Shown here: piece by piece, positions 12,787 to 24,609 of the stretch
Layout of the letters: each line of letters begins with the position of its first letter
Position numbering within the stretch: the stretch's first letter is position 1
DNA from: Saksenaea vasiformis B4078
Lineage: Eukaryota; Mucoromycota; Mucoromycetes; Mucorales; Saksenaeaceae
NCBI GenBank assembly: GCA_000697055.1
Contig: JNDT01001698.1
Span: forward strand, 1-49,500
Length of the DNA: 49,500 nucleotides
Reading direction: 5' to 3'
Made by a program: the position numbers and the translations under genes
Notes under the pieces: model-generated
What the model saw: only the letters and a program-made list of their open reading frames with translations
What the model was told of the DNA's origin: nothing
The model's database searches: none

Positions 12787-13765
12787 TAGTATAGATCAAC
12801 TAACCCTACCCTATCTATAGTCAATCGTATTGAACCTCTTGTCTATGAACAGTTACTGGCTGAACGAAATGAAAAACTATTGGATATAGAGGTACAACGC
12901 TCTTTTTAATCATGTATCTCATCGGGTTTTTTTTTTTTTTTTTACTTTAGAAACAGTTAAAAGAAGCTGTTCAAGGTCAACAATCTTGGAAGCATAAATA
13001 TCATTTATTAGAAAATGAACGAGAAAAATATGAAGCCTCTGTCAAAGGTAAGGGAAGAACGCAAAAAAAAATAAAAATAAAATGAATCACTAAGCCTTCT
13101 TTTTTATTAGCACAGTGTGAAAAAGAAAAAGAACCTTTAAAAACAGAGCTTAAATTGCTTAAAGAAATCCATATGGAGAAAATGCAATGTATGTCTGCCG
13201 CTTTGGCTCAGTTACAACGAAAGATTGAATCCCTACAAAATCAGCTGAAACAGCATGATATTACTGAAGGTAAAATGCATAATGTGACACAAGATCTTAT
13301 TTGTATTTCAAGTATCCTCGGATTATTATGAACGGGAAATTCTAATCTTTGATTCAAGATTAAAAGAAGATGCTGACTTTATCATGGTAAAACTTTTACA
13401 ATCACATCCTTCATGCTTTCTGATTCGTTAAAAAAAAAAAAAAGGAAGCCTACAAGAAAGCCACAACTGAAACACCACGTACAAGCCACCCATTATGGAC
13501 AAGCATTCAGGTAAAGAAGTTTCATAGTAACAGATTGAACATTTAAACCCAAAAAAAACACCATTACAAGAGCAACATGATAGCATTACAACGCGAGGTT
13601 GAAACATTCCAAGCCTGGAGAGCAGTAACAACTGTGCCTGTAGCTGAACTAGCACGGTTAGCAAAAACAGATGAACGTTCTACAACAGGACATGGTGTTA
13701 GTAGTATCCGTAAAGCACTCTTTGGTCGCAGAGGTTCAGCAAAACGTAAAGCAACCAATGGGTAA
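12518..13765 (+). CDS. Coiled-coil protein of unknown function
   Basis: Eight exons: 12518-12612, 12681-12721, 12821-12891, 12951-13047, 13111-13269, 13313-13386, 13445-13510 and 13571-13765. They join into 265 residues with all phases consistent. The middle (about residues 50-180) is highly charged with Leu/Ile at regular spacing (for example E-R-N-E-K-L-L-D-I-E-K-Q-L-K-E), as in a parallel coiled coil. The C-terminal part is basic and Ser/Thr-rich, with R-K-A-L-F-G-R-R-G-S near the end. I do not recognise the family. The second intron is ambiguous. GT at 12722 with the branch-like CTAAC and acceptor at 12820 is preferred. An alternative 51-bp intron (12744-12794) consists almost wholly of GTA repeats and is also in frame. 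The acceptor at 13444 follows an A tract rather than a pyrimidine tract. Confidence 0.72.
12744..12790 (+). repeat. GTA/TAG trinucleotide microsatellite in an intron
   Basis: About 15 tandem GTA units with one GTG interruption lie inside intron 2 of the coiled-coil gene. Every unit reads TAG in the coding frame, so the array must be spliced out. It also creates many candidate GT donor dinucleotides. Confidence 0.9.
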
Positions 13766-15268
13766 GCTGCTATTTATCAGGAAAGAAAGAAGGTTTTGCC
13801 CATGGTCATCTTCCAAGCGGACTTTAGACATTAGAAGAAACAGAATAAAAAAGGGCATGAGATCTTTCCAACATTTCTGATGGTAGGTAGTAGTTAGTTA
13901 TAACATGCGTGTTTATTATTACCGTAAACATACTAGAGTTAGAATTATACTAGAAGAAATGGATCTTTTATAAAGTAGATGCATATGCTTGCATCCCAAA
14001 GTACTCATTGCACTCCATGTGTCTATTATCCTTTTCGTTGCAGATACATCCGTTTCAATTAATGATGCCAATCTCTCATTTGCAGCTGTATGTATACGGA
14101 TAGGGCATCTTTGCTGTTCTCGAGTATTTGTGACGAATTGTCGAGCCTCTTTTCTGATAGATAATGATATTGTCTCGATAAATAACGGATGAAAAGTCGA
14201 TGTCTGCTTTCAATGAAAGAGTACACTCGTTCCCTCTCCTTTAACGGTCCAACACACCGTGAACCCATTAGGAGAAGCCGGAGAATAATTCTATTCGTCC
14301 TCCTCCTCCTCCAATAGTCTCACCTCTACAAGTATTGGTTGAATCTTCCTATGTTTCTGAACCAAGTGTCATTTCATCATAAGGTCTTTGATCTTGTTGG
14401 TTATGTCGTTGGATCCAATCCATTTCACTTTGATCAAGAATCTTTATGATTAGTCCCTTCATAACTGACTACATGGAATGGCTTGATCAAAGAGAATGAC
14501 TCGATCAAAGGGAAATCTCTTGTTTGGAACGTTGCAGGGGAAGACTCAAAAGGAAGGAAAGCAAAAGAAAAAAAAAGGTAGAATAGTCACTAAAACGTCA
14601 TCTGAAACGTCATCATTTAAAATTGAAAGCCCACTTATTTGGTAGTGGAATAAGGAAAGCCCTATTTTAACAGCTCTTTTTCGGCAAAAAAATCTTTTTT
14701 TTTGTTTTCACAATTTTTTTTCTTTTCCCTCTCCATCGGCTTCAACGTTTTTCCGGCTTTCTACCCAACTGACAAGAAATTCGTTTTACCGTTCGTCTTT
14801 CTTGCTTTCTTTCTCCCAACTTTTTTTTTTTACGTCAACAAATAGCCGCGAACTATTTTTTTTTTTTTTTGCACCCGCCGCCAAGAAAAGAAAGTAACGT
14901 AAGTACCCAAAAAAATTTTTTGTCGCCGTTTTTTTTTTTTTGTCTTTATACATATACCCTCTATTTCTTTTATCCGTTATGTTGACTGGTGTGTGTCTGT
15001 TTTTGACTGGTGTTGCATATATACGTGTCTATGTATATATGTAGTGTATGTGTCTTTCTCTGTTTGTTTCTCTCTCTCTGTGTGTGTGTGTGTGTCTCTC
15101 TCTCTGTACACTGTGACACCTTTTTTTTTTTTGTTGGGTTCATTCATTCATCACAACTTTCTTTCCTTTCCTTTCCTTTCCTGCATTGAGTATACACTAA
15201 CTAATCGGTTCTTGTTTTAGTCATCTCCATCTTAACCTCATTCGAATCATTGGCATTCTTATATCACC
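13766..15268. other. Intergenic, BET promoter and leader
   Basis: No gene is supported. The second half (14690-15230) has T tracts, CT/GT repeats and tandem TTTCC units, typical of the pyrimidine-rich leaders in this window. Short open frames at 13989-14192 (+) and 14059-14268 (-) overlap each other and have no motif. Confidence 0.55.
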
Positions 15269-17724
15269 ATGGCCAACGGACTGGATATTGAAAACCGTCC
15301 TACGACAGAACAAGTGTTTCCATCAGATACGGGGTATGTTAACAAAAACCTTTTTACTGTCAAAAAAGGATCTAAAGAACAGGGGTGCTGGGAAAATATA
15401 ACAACGCGTGATATACGCGTACATGAAAACGCGTCGATGAACTAATCGAATTGAATTAGGCATGAAAAATCTTTAACGAATGAAAACGATCATGAAACAC
15501 AATTGAAAAAACCAAAACAAGAAGATATGACGAAATCAAATAATGCACTACCATCACCAGCAGCAGAACCTCCATCCACTATTTCAAACAAAGATCCTGC
15601 ATCTCCACGTACAACCAAGGTTAGAAAACAGGTAATTAAAAGGGAAAACATGAGTAATAAAAGTGTCAGACACGCTGAATTTGGTCAATCAATTTCCCTC
15701 CCCCCAAAACACTTTATTGTATTCAGAGTACGAGAACCGCATCGCCATCACCGACCATACCAACAGGACATACACATATGACTCGCGATCAACTAAAGTA
15801 CTGTGGAGCAATTATGAGGAATCTAAAGAAACACAGAGATGCTGCTCCGTTTCTTCATCCTGTGGATTACATGAAATTGAATGTACCTGATTACCCTAAA
15901 ATTATCAGAAATCCCATGGATTTAAACACTGTCGATCGCAAGTTGAACAACTGTCAGTACGACTTCGTCGATGATTTTGTTGCGGATGTGCGACTCGTCT
16001 TCAATAACTGCTACAAGTTTAATGGTCCTGAAGCAATGATATCCATGCTATGTCAAAATGTTGAATCTGCCTTTGAAAAGAGTTTACGACAGATGCCCCC
16101 ATCAAAAGAGGTAAAAAACGAAAGAAAGAAAGAAAGAATCACCCTTCTAATCCTCTCTCTTTCTCTTTTTCCCCTCCCCCTCCTCCTCTTCCTCTTCCTC
16201 CTTCTCTCAATTCATAGCCATCCCCTCCATTAAGCAATTCTCCTGCATCGATTGACGATAAATCCAAGTATTCCGATGAAAGAACCACGTCAGGCAAAAA
16301 GAAAACAACAAAGGCAATGTCACCACCACCCTCCATTCGCCGTATTTCTGAAGATGGACGACCAAAGCGCGAAATTCATCCTCCTCCCTCCAAGGACTAT
16401 CCCGAACCAATGACGAAAAGACGTAATCCACGAAAGAATGACCTACAAATGAAATTTTGCGCACAGGCATTGCGTGAAATGAAGAAATCCAAATACAGAG
16501 ACATCAACTATCCCTTCCTCGCACCCGTCGATATTGTCGCCCTCAATATCCCCGACTATCCAACCATCGTGAAACACCCAATGGATCTCTCCACCATTGA
16601 AAGAAAACTGAATAATGGCGACTACGACACACCCGAAGAATTCGAAATCGACGTACGTCTCATGTTCAATAACTGCTATCTCTACAATCCTCCCGTCACT
16701 CCCGTTCACAAAATGGGAAAAGAACTGGAAAAAGTCTTTGCAGACAAATGGAAACAAAAACCGCAACCTGCACCACGGGAACCCGAACGCTCACATGAGG
16801 ATGAGGACGAAGATGTTGAATCAGAAGAAGATGGTAAGTCATTGGGAAAAAAAAAAGAGAGAGAGAAAGTGTCCTACGGAATGGAATGGAATAGAGAGAA
16901 ACCGACCCCGGGCTTTTTTTTTTTTTTGTAGACCGAGACCAACGCATTGCCGAACTTGAACGTCATATTGCCACCATTTCACAGCAAATCGCATCCATAA
17001 AATCATCCAAGAGAAGACGAGCCGATCGAGTGCCGGGTAAAAGCAGGACAAGTCGACCACCATCAAAAGACAAGAAACCAGCAGAAAAAAGGAAACGTCC
17101 CGGTCTTAAGCGAAAAGAAGAAGAATTACCTGATTTCACATTTGAACAAAAGAAGGATCTTAGTGAACGAATTAATAATCTCACCGGTGATCGACTCAAT
17201 ACAGTGGTCAGCATCATCCAAAGTTCGATGCCTCATCTGGACGGTGTAAGTTGTGTTTACCTCGTTTATTATTTTATCTTTCTTTTAATGTTGTTATTGT
17301 TGTTGTATAGCAAGGACAGGAGGAAATTGTGTTGGATATTGATGCGTTGGATCGAAGGACACTGCATCGACTACATGAATTTGTAACGGGCAAGAGTTTG
17401 GTGCCACACAAACAATCACCTGTTCCCAAAAGGCCCCGGACACATTATTCAGAAGAAGATGCTGATCGAAAGATCCAGGAACTGGAAAAGACACTACAAA
17501 AATTCAATGAGCGGTCAGGATCCCAAAGCTACTACGGTAAGTTTTTGCCATAGGCATCTTTTTTCTTTTTCTTTTTGGATCAAAGGTTTTTCTTTTTTCA
17601 TCTGACACAACACCTGTTGTTGTTATTAGACAATGCACGCGGGAATGTTTCGTCGAGCGACAGTGAATCTGAAAGTTCCTCTGGATCAGAGTCAGACGAT
17701 TCTGGTAATAGTAGCTCCGATTAG
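15269..17724 (+). CDS. BET family double-bromodomain protein (Bdf1/Brd-like)
   Basis: Seven exons: 15269-15333, 15460-15631, 15727-16110, 16218-16833, 16932-17245, 17311-17536 and 17630-17724, giving 623 residues. Bromodomain 1 (about 97-190) has [17 protein letters not shown] and F-N-N-C-Y-K-F-N. Bromodomain 2 (about 282-385) has [17 protein letters not shown] and F-N-N-C-Y-L-Y-N. The acetyl-lysine-binding Asn is present in both. The NET/ET domain (about 476-545) includes L-S-E-R-I-N-N-L and I-V-L-D-I-D-A-L and is split by the intron at 17246. A short Ser/acidic tail ends the protein. By family, it binds acetylated histones and supports transcription initiation in the nucleus. All phases are consistent. 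The N-terminal start rests on exon 1 alone (22 residues) and is somewhat less certain than the rest. Confidence 0.93.
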
Positions 17725-18059
17725 ACGTAGATACCACATTATTTGTCCTTGCTCGTTTCTCTCTTTAGCAACACAGAAAAAAAAACGAAAAAAAAGCGCA
17801 CAAAAAAATCAGAAAAAAAAAGAACGATTCCACTGTATTTTTATGGCATCCCCAAAAGAATGAAAGAACCAAAAAAAAAAACAAAAACAGAAAAAAGGTA
17901 CACTGGAACCCTTAAGATGCTTGTGTTGGCATAAAAAAGCCGTCAGACACAGACCCAATGAAAAAATTCCACTTTCAGCACCTTGCATGACGTTGTCTTG
18001 GGAACCATAATACAATGGTATTTTTTCCGCTTTCCCTATCTTGGTTTTTTTTTGTTTTT
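17725..18059. other. Convergent 3' intergenic region
   Basis: 335 bp between the convergent BET and RNPS1-like genes. It is A- and T-rich and holds the two 3' UTRs. No further gene is seen. Confidence 0.6.
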
Positions 18060-18914
18060 TTACCTACTAGGACTGCGTGAAGCACTTCGACTATCGTCAC
18101 TTAGACTGGAATAACTGGATGACCGTCGTCGATGACGGGGTGGTGATCTCGACCATCGTCTTCCTGAACCAATATACGAATCACCTCCACGGCGTCCACC
18201 TCCACGTCGGCGATAAGGTGCTATAGAACATTGAACAAAAAAGGTTTCATCCTTTTGCTTTCTTACATCGATGACGTTCGGAAGGTCTGTCAGAACTACT
18301 AGAGGAACGACGCGACGACGATGCAATGGCACACGTCAAGTATTTACCGTCCAATTGACCCTATTATATATATTATACTGTCTTGATTAGTTTTCTTGTC
18401 TTTTGGTTTTCAGTAAAAACTTTGTTTTTTTTTTCTTTTCTTTCTTACACCGTTCATATGAGCGATGGCTTTGTCGGCTTCTTGTTGGTTTTCATATTCC
18501 ACGTAGGCTTTGCCTGCATAATGACGATTTGCTGTAGTCAAATAAATTTGTATCAGTCACGGTGTTAGAGAGACAGATAGAGAAAGAGAGAGAAATAAAC
18601 CTACACGGCAAATCAATGTCACGGATGGTGCCAAACTGTGAAAAGATTTCACGAAGATGGGCTGATGAAACATGACGAGTCAAATTTTCAACAAGAACAA
18701 GCGGACGTAATGCAGGTGAATGACTTCTTCCTCGTCTGCTTGTTCGTCCAGGTCGTGGCGAGCGAGAACGGCTGCTGGACGTGTACGAGGCAGAACGTGA
18801 TCGACTATAAGAAAGACGACGTTGGTGGACCGATGGAGGAAGAGCGGAGGCTATAGCAGGAGGCCTACCAAACAAGAAGTTTTAGTTCCATCTCTCTTTT
18901 TTTGACATCTTACA
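18060..18914 (-). CDS. RNPS1-like RNA-binding SR protein
   Basis: Coding exons: 18915/18914 (bases AT only), 18864-18605, 18531-18449, 18360-18267 and 18220-18060, giving 199 residues. One RRM (about 58-135) has L-V-L-V-E-N-L-T and K-A-Y-V-E-Y-E-N as RNP2 and RNP1, and H-M-N-G-G-Q-L-D-G. It is flanked by Arg/Ser-rich tails on both sides, the C-terminal one with R-R-R-G-G-G and SR/SP repeats. This layout matches RNPS1, a splicing and exon-junction accessory protein of the ASAP complex. The first downstream exon has no ATG in a sensible place. The donor ATGTAAGA at 18915-18908 joined to the acceptor GGTAG at 18865 creates the start as AT|G. The feature end at 18914 marks the donor edge; the A of the ATG is base 18915. 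The same frame is open farther upstream to about 19359, so a longer N terminus cannot be excluded. Confidence 0.82.
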
Positions 18915-18915
18915 T

Positions 18916-20947
18916 GTTGGAGAAGAAACGTAGCAGAAAGGGAGAAAAAGAAAAAATGTGACAACGAAAAAAGCATGAGGATGTTTTCTGGGTTACACAT
19001 AGACCCATCCGATGGATATAACATGATACCTTTTTCTCACGTAAAACGATAAGATAGTAATGGATAAGGAACCTTCCTTTTTGTTGCTGGTCCAACCATT
19101 CCATTGCGGACCAATTAAAAATTGCAGCTAACCACGCCATTTGACTAGATAGAGATACCGTTTGAGGATCAACGACCGCGTCTGAAAAAAGAGTAGACAT
19201 CCTTTTGTTTTTTATTTTGCCGTTCGTTTCCATGACCGTAGATGGCGCTCCATTTATCCTTCTTCCTGCTTGAACAAAAGGTCTCTTGTGGTTTGGGAAT
19301 AAGCGATGTGGCGTTAACAGCTGAACAATCAACCAACCCTGGTTCAGATACGAATCCATACGCCATCTGATTGGAAAGAACGAAAGAAAGAAAGAAAAGA
19401 CGGAAGGGAAGAGATGCCCCTAAAGACTATATCTTATAGATGAAAGGGTAATCATCTAAGGAGTCGCAAACACCCTGTCCATCTCGGCGCCGAGGCAATT
19501 ACATGCTTGCTAAGCATGTACACAGCGAGACTTTTCACTCACTCATACATATGATGTCAGCATGACGCGATGGTTGAACGCAAGTAAACGCTAGAGGTTC
19601 TTAGCTCTTTGCAGGCTGTCAGATTGGGGGACGGGGGCCATCTCCCCAAGATAGATTGGCCATGTCGACACCGTTTGGACGAATAGGCTTGTGCCACCTG
19701 TCACTCGGAGTGTTTTGACTAGGGTTTGTGTCCACCAAACTTGACCTTTGCTTTTTGAGGCACCGTGTGTGTGTCTTACGTGTAACGAATGTTTTAACTA
19801 TTCCAAACGTCTTTATCCCTTGGTTGCACGGAGGAACATGAAATTTGCCGAGAAGATTGATCTCAGGAATTGGGAACTTGAGTCTACTACGAATGCATGA
19901 GAAAAAGCTTTTGTTTTTTTTTCGCGACCCTCTCCACCAGCTTATCGGAGTTTTGCTCTCGTACCAACCCGGCACCGAAATTAAAAAAAAAAAAGTCTAG
20001 AAGGAAGGAAATCTTCTCAACAATGGACTTTTTTTTTTTTTTTTTTTTTGCGCCATCTATGTCTTTCAATTTTTCATGACTGGCAAACACGCTGAGATAC
20101 ATACAACAGCTTCTCATACGTTGATTGCTCCACTATAATTCGGAATCCTAACGGTTTTCTCTTGTTCTTTGCTTTATGATGATGCCTTTCTCGTGTTGCC
20201 TACTGTGAACGATCGATTTTTTTTTCTCACCGACATTCTAACTAAATTAGTTTTGGTGCCCGTTTTGCTTCGTCATCAGCATAAACCGACATTTGTCTCT
20301 CTCTCTCTCTCTCTCTGTAACCATGACTATCTTTACTCCCATTGTACCAAAACTCACAGGCCAAAAGTACTCTTGCAATCAAGGATGTTACCCTTTAATA
20401 AGCCGTCGGCAGTAGGTAGTAATAAGAAGCTAATTTACTCCTAAAGATGCAGAATTGAATTCAAAAATTATATTTCGGAAATAGAGGGGCATGAACCCCT
20501 CAGTTCTGGAATCGAGATGGACTGTGTTCCCTGGATTCCGTATCAATCTCTCTGTTTGCAGAAGACGGCATATACGGTAGCTGTCATCTCTCAGGAACCG
20601 TAGCAATAACGAATTTCTTGATGTCTATTGTCGCAGGACACAAAGATAGCTGTACAATGGTTTCCAGTGTCATCGCACTCAGTCCTTTTCTATCAACAAG
20701 ATCCGGAGTAGAACTGCCAAAAGACGGCGTTTAGATGTACCCATTCCCGTCGCGACACGCTGGATCAGACCAGAATGACATTTGTTGAGGCCCAAAGTAA
20801 CTCCGGATTGTTTTAGTAATGCGACGATGTTAATAAAAAAAAAAACCAACACGAGGTGTATTTACAACTGTTCATGTCTGTGTACGCGGAATCCTATCCT
20901 CTTCTTATTTACCCACCATGGATAAACAGATGAACCCTTCTTTCTTT
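18916..20947. other. Intergenic with unassigned open frames
   Basis: The first 450 bases are the 5' region of the RNPS1-like gene. On the minus strand 19366-19080 there is open sequence that could be coding. An ATG at 19366 is preceded by CCAATCAG, and a possible acceptor CTCTTTTTTCAG lies near 19187. No donor of good quality links them and no domain is recognised. The rest has homopolymers, a CT repeat (20296-20316) and a small inverted repeat GAGGGG/CCCCTC (about 20486-20503). No gene is supported. Confidence 0.45.
20296..20316. repeat. CT dinucleotide repeat
   Basis: About ten tandem CT units in intergenic DNA. Confidence 0.9.
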
Positions 20948-23300
20948 TTACTCGTTTGCCTCGTCATCCAAGCTCTTCACCATTGCCCGATATCTCTTCA
21001 GAAGTTGGGCAAGGACATCTACAATAGACAATTGTGTCAAATCCACAGTGATCTGTTTCTTTCTTTCCTTCTTTACCTTTTAATTTCATCTTTTCAAAAC
21101 CCCGCACGGTATTTCTCAATTTGTAGTACTCTGTTCGACATTTCGCTGCAGGTCTACACGACGGAGAGATCAGTACGAGGTTGATGAACGAATCCATGGA
21201 ACTTACAAGAAGAACTCTTCGTCTTGCAGTTTTGAAAAGCGGATATGGTACTCATCTTCCCATCCTCCTTTTTCGATTCTTTCCAACAGTTGAAGCTGCG
21301 TTCTACAGTCAACAACAACACGTTTCTTGCCTATCAGAGACGGATCTTTCCTGTACAATGTAGCAATGGATTCCCTAGACCCGGGATATGAGCATAACCA
21401 GCTAAAAAAAAAAAAGTTATAGCCCAGCTTACCATTTCTTTCGGCACTGAATAGAAGAGCGCTTGTTGTCAAATCCTTTGAGGGAAATCGCATCATACGA
21501 AATGGCATCTCCATGCTCAGCTTTGTACTCCTCAATTGTCTTGATCAAGATATCAACCTCTTCCTGTGTCCACGCTTTACCAGCTAATGCAAAAAAGTAT
21601 AAGCTTACCATGCCATTTACCAAGTGGGTCACTTCTTCTTACCTGTGACGGACTTGCGTCGCAAAATTGTGTAGCGTGCTTCACACGCTGCAGGATGTCG
21701 ATGGATATGTTTGGAAATTTCTTGATAATTACAACCATGCAATTCAATCAAACTGTTTTCTCGCAGTATGATTAGCTCGGCCTCCAAATTGTGTCATTCC
21801 ATTCCGACTTACGCTAGCAGCTGTTTATCTTCATCTTCTGTCCATCGTCCTAAATAGTTTACGCTACTGTATGCCTTTACAGCGTGTCGAATAATCGGGT
21901 ACAAGGCACGATCAGGGAATACTTTGGCTACAGGATTCCCCAGCGTCAGCTATATCTCTCTCTCTCTCTCTATCTTTTAGGTTGGGAACATTACCGACTT
22001 TCCACCAGAATCTAATATGTTCGCTAGCCTTATCTTTGAGAATCGTTTCACGAAAGGTTTCCAATGACATGTTCTCACGCTAAAAGAAAAGAAATAAAAA
22101 TGAGTTCGTCTTGAGCTATGGTCAGCGAATAGCTTACCCTGGCCAACTTTTTGATACGTTTTTCCAAACGGATGGTTTCATCCTGGCTCCAACGGCCTGT
22201 TCGGATCTTCCAACCGCGTTCCAATGTCTTTTTACGAATGGTGACATGGCCTTCCACTTTTTTATGCCATTCGATTTCAGGTTCTCCACCGTCGCTCGTG
22301 TCCGAATCTGTATCCGATTCAGAATCGGAAATAAAAAAGTCAGGATGAACCTTCACGTCGCTGTCCACCATGCGCCGATAAAACTTCGTTGTCGCATCCG
22401 TATCGTTATCGAAAGTGCGATGTAAGTACCGGTTCAAACGATTAACCTCCACACGGAATTTTGGCTTTGACGGCTTCTTCTTGGCTACGGCTTTCCCCTT
22501 GCCGTCTTGATCCTCCATCTCCGTATCCGATCCACTTTCCTCCTCCGCCTCGCTACTTTTGGCGGCTGTGGGTTTCGCGACCTTTGCTTTCTTCGTAGGT
22601 ACTGCATCATCATCGTCGTCGTCGTCGTCGCTGCTACAGCTGTCCGAATCATACGTACGAAGGGCAGGCGTTGTACTATTCTGCTGTTGCGAAGCGGGTT
22701 TTGTCTTGGTCGCTTCCTTGTCTTTATTCTTTGGCGTGTGACTTTGCACAACAGGAGCGGGTCGCGTAGGCACAAGTTCCTTCTTTTCTGCTACGAGTTT
22801 TGGCGCGGAGCTCTGTGTCTTGTCTTTCTTTTTCCGTTTCACGCGATGTTCATCCTATAATAATAATAATGCCTCTTGAGTTTGCTGTAGAATTTTTCAG
22901 GTGTACGTACCTCTGCTGGTTCCAACTCTGACCGTTTGCGTTTTTCTGTGGCTTCTTTAGCTTTTACCGCTTCTTTCTCTTCCTTCTTTTCCTCCTCCTT
23001 CTCCTTCTTCTTTTTCTTTTCCTTTTTGTCTTTCTTCTTCTTTTTCTTCTTCTTCTTCTCCGCTAACTGTGGTACTGTTAGCCATCGAATCAAGCGTTCA
23101 TGGACATGACTTGCCTCGTCATGCTCTCTCTTTTCTTTATGCGATTTCTTGTGCTTTTTTTCGCTTTTGATTACAGGTTCATCAGAAGATTTTTCCTATC
23201 AGTCGTGTCAATCATGTAACTAGAATCAGAGCATTTATGTAGAAACCTTTTTATTCTTCTTTTTTTTCTTCTCGATTGACTTCGTATCGTGTTCAGTCAT
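20948..23300 (-). CDS. Reb1/TTF-I-like Myb-domain termination factor
   Basis: Ten exons: 23300-23247, 23195-22911, 22854-22138, 22079-21995, 21927-21813, 21752-21643, 21583-21433, 21374-21207, 21153-21077 and 21018-20948, giving 610 residues with consistent phases. The N-terminal third is extremely Lys/Glu-rich with a poly-Lys run, followed by Ser and Asp runs. The C-terminal ~280 residues are a series of Myb/SANT-type repeats: T-G-R-W-S-Q-D-E-T, L-G-R-W-T-E-D-E-D, G-K-A-W-T-Q-E-E-V and C-R-K-K-W. There is a final A-A-K-C-R-T-E-Y-Y-K-L-R segment. By family, such proteins bind rDNA terminator or other sites to arrest polymerase I or act as boundary factors in the nucleolus. Exon 8 could also start at 21401. 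I prefer 21374 because it restores the conserved Trp of C-R-K-K-W. The first donor (GTTTCT) is weak. Confidence 0.86.
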
Positions 23301-24246
23301 GGTTGAATGTACTGGGTGAATCGCCGCCCGGCAACTCGCAAGAGAAAAAATTTGTCTATTTGCTGAAAAAGGAAATGTCTTTTTTTTTGACACCGCTGTG
23401 AACAAATTCCAGCATTTTGATCCAAGGATGTCCTTGGAGTCTACCATGGAAGCAACGATGAAAGAAAAAAGTCATTCGTGATTTAGTCAATAGGCAGATG
23501 AAACTTGAAGGCACAGGCTGTACCCACAGCTCTGTGTGTGTGTGATTACTGGTACATTGCTCTCTATCTTTCTTTTTCCTGGGACGTAGCCACAGGGGAA
23601 TTAGGAGGTTGTGAAGAAGACTGACGATAAGTGACATGAGATGGAATCACTCCTGCCAAAAATACTTTTTAACTATCCAAGAGTGTACAGTAACCCAAAA
23701 GAAAAAAGGAGTAATTGCATTTCTATTCACAAGAAAGGATCGATGTTATTTTGTGTCCTGTTTCAGAATAATGGTAATGGGTTGCTGAAACGTGATCGTT
23801 TGAGGTTCTTCAACCATAGTTGGATTTCTCAGTCATGTTTTTTTTTTTACAAGTCGTAAAAAACCAAAAAGAAGTACAAGATGAAATCTTGACAGCTACA
23901 GGGACGCGTTGTCCCTTTTCTTTACTTCAGGGTTGCTTGCTTCTTTTTGAAGTGCATGAACCGGGGACTAAGTTTTTTTTTCTTTTTTTCTTTAGACAAC
24001 GGATGCTATGCTATGCTGCTGCAACTTGTTTGACAATTGTCCCTGATTCTTTTGTGCAGTGATGACGACGACGATAAATTAAATGATTTGCACGATAAAA
24101 CAAGAGAGCTGCATTATTTCTCTTTAAATAAAACGTGGCATCGAGGATGGACTGGTATGTAAAAAAAAAGAAAAAGCATATCATTCTTCCCTGGGATGCA
24201 TAGAGAAAAATGACTTCATATTCACATGGTATATAGAGCAATGATA

Positions 24247-24278
<32 letters not shown>

Positions 24279-24609
24279 CGAATGATAAAAGGTAGCTAGG
24301 CTACGTTGTCAAAGTACAGGGAGAGAGAATGAGCATGATCCTTGTACAACGCTTACCTATCATTTCAATTGTTTTTTTTTTACTGGTATGTCATTTATCG
24401 TTGTTCATGATGATAAACAACCCAAGCAACACAGGCATTTGCAATTTCGACCCATTTCGGCAATACCCCTGTTTTTTTTTTCTTCTATACTCTCTTTCTT
24501 TTTTGCATTGTACGTTTTCTTTTTAACCTTTTTCCCTGCTTTTTTTTCTCTTTTTATCTTCTTCTTTTTTTTTTCTATACACTTCCTTTTTCTTCTTTTT
24601 TTGTTCTTC
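23301..24609. other. Divergent intergenic region
   Basis: About 1.3 kb between divergent starts. No gene is supported. It holds an AT dinucleotide array (24249-24277) and long T tracts close to the F-box/WD40 start. Confidence 0.55.
24249..24277. repeat. AT dinucleotide repeat
   Basis: About fourteen AT units about 330 bp upstream of the F-box/WD40 start codon. Confidence 0.95.

Noticed and set aside
19501..19519. tRNA-like anticodon arm (stem CATGC/GCATG with loop TTGCTAA, or TTAGCAA on the other strand)
   Set aside because: No matching D arm, T arm or acceptor stem on either strand, and no GGTTCRANNCC B box nearby. It is treated as a chance palindrome.
22507..22860. 117-codon plus-strand open frame
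   Set aside because: Antisense of the Lys/Asp/Ser-rich exon 3 of the Reb1/TTF-I-like gene.
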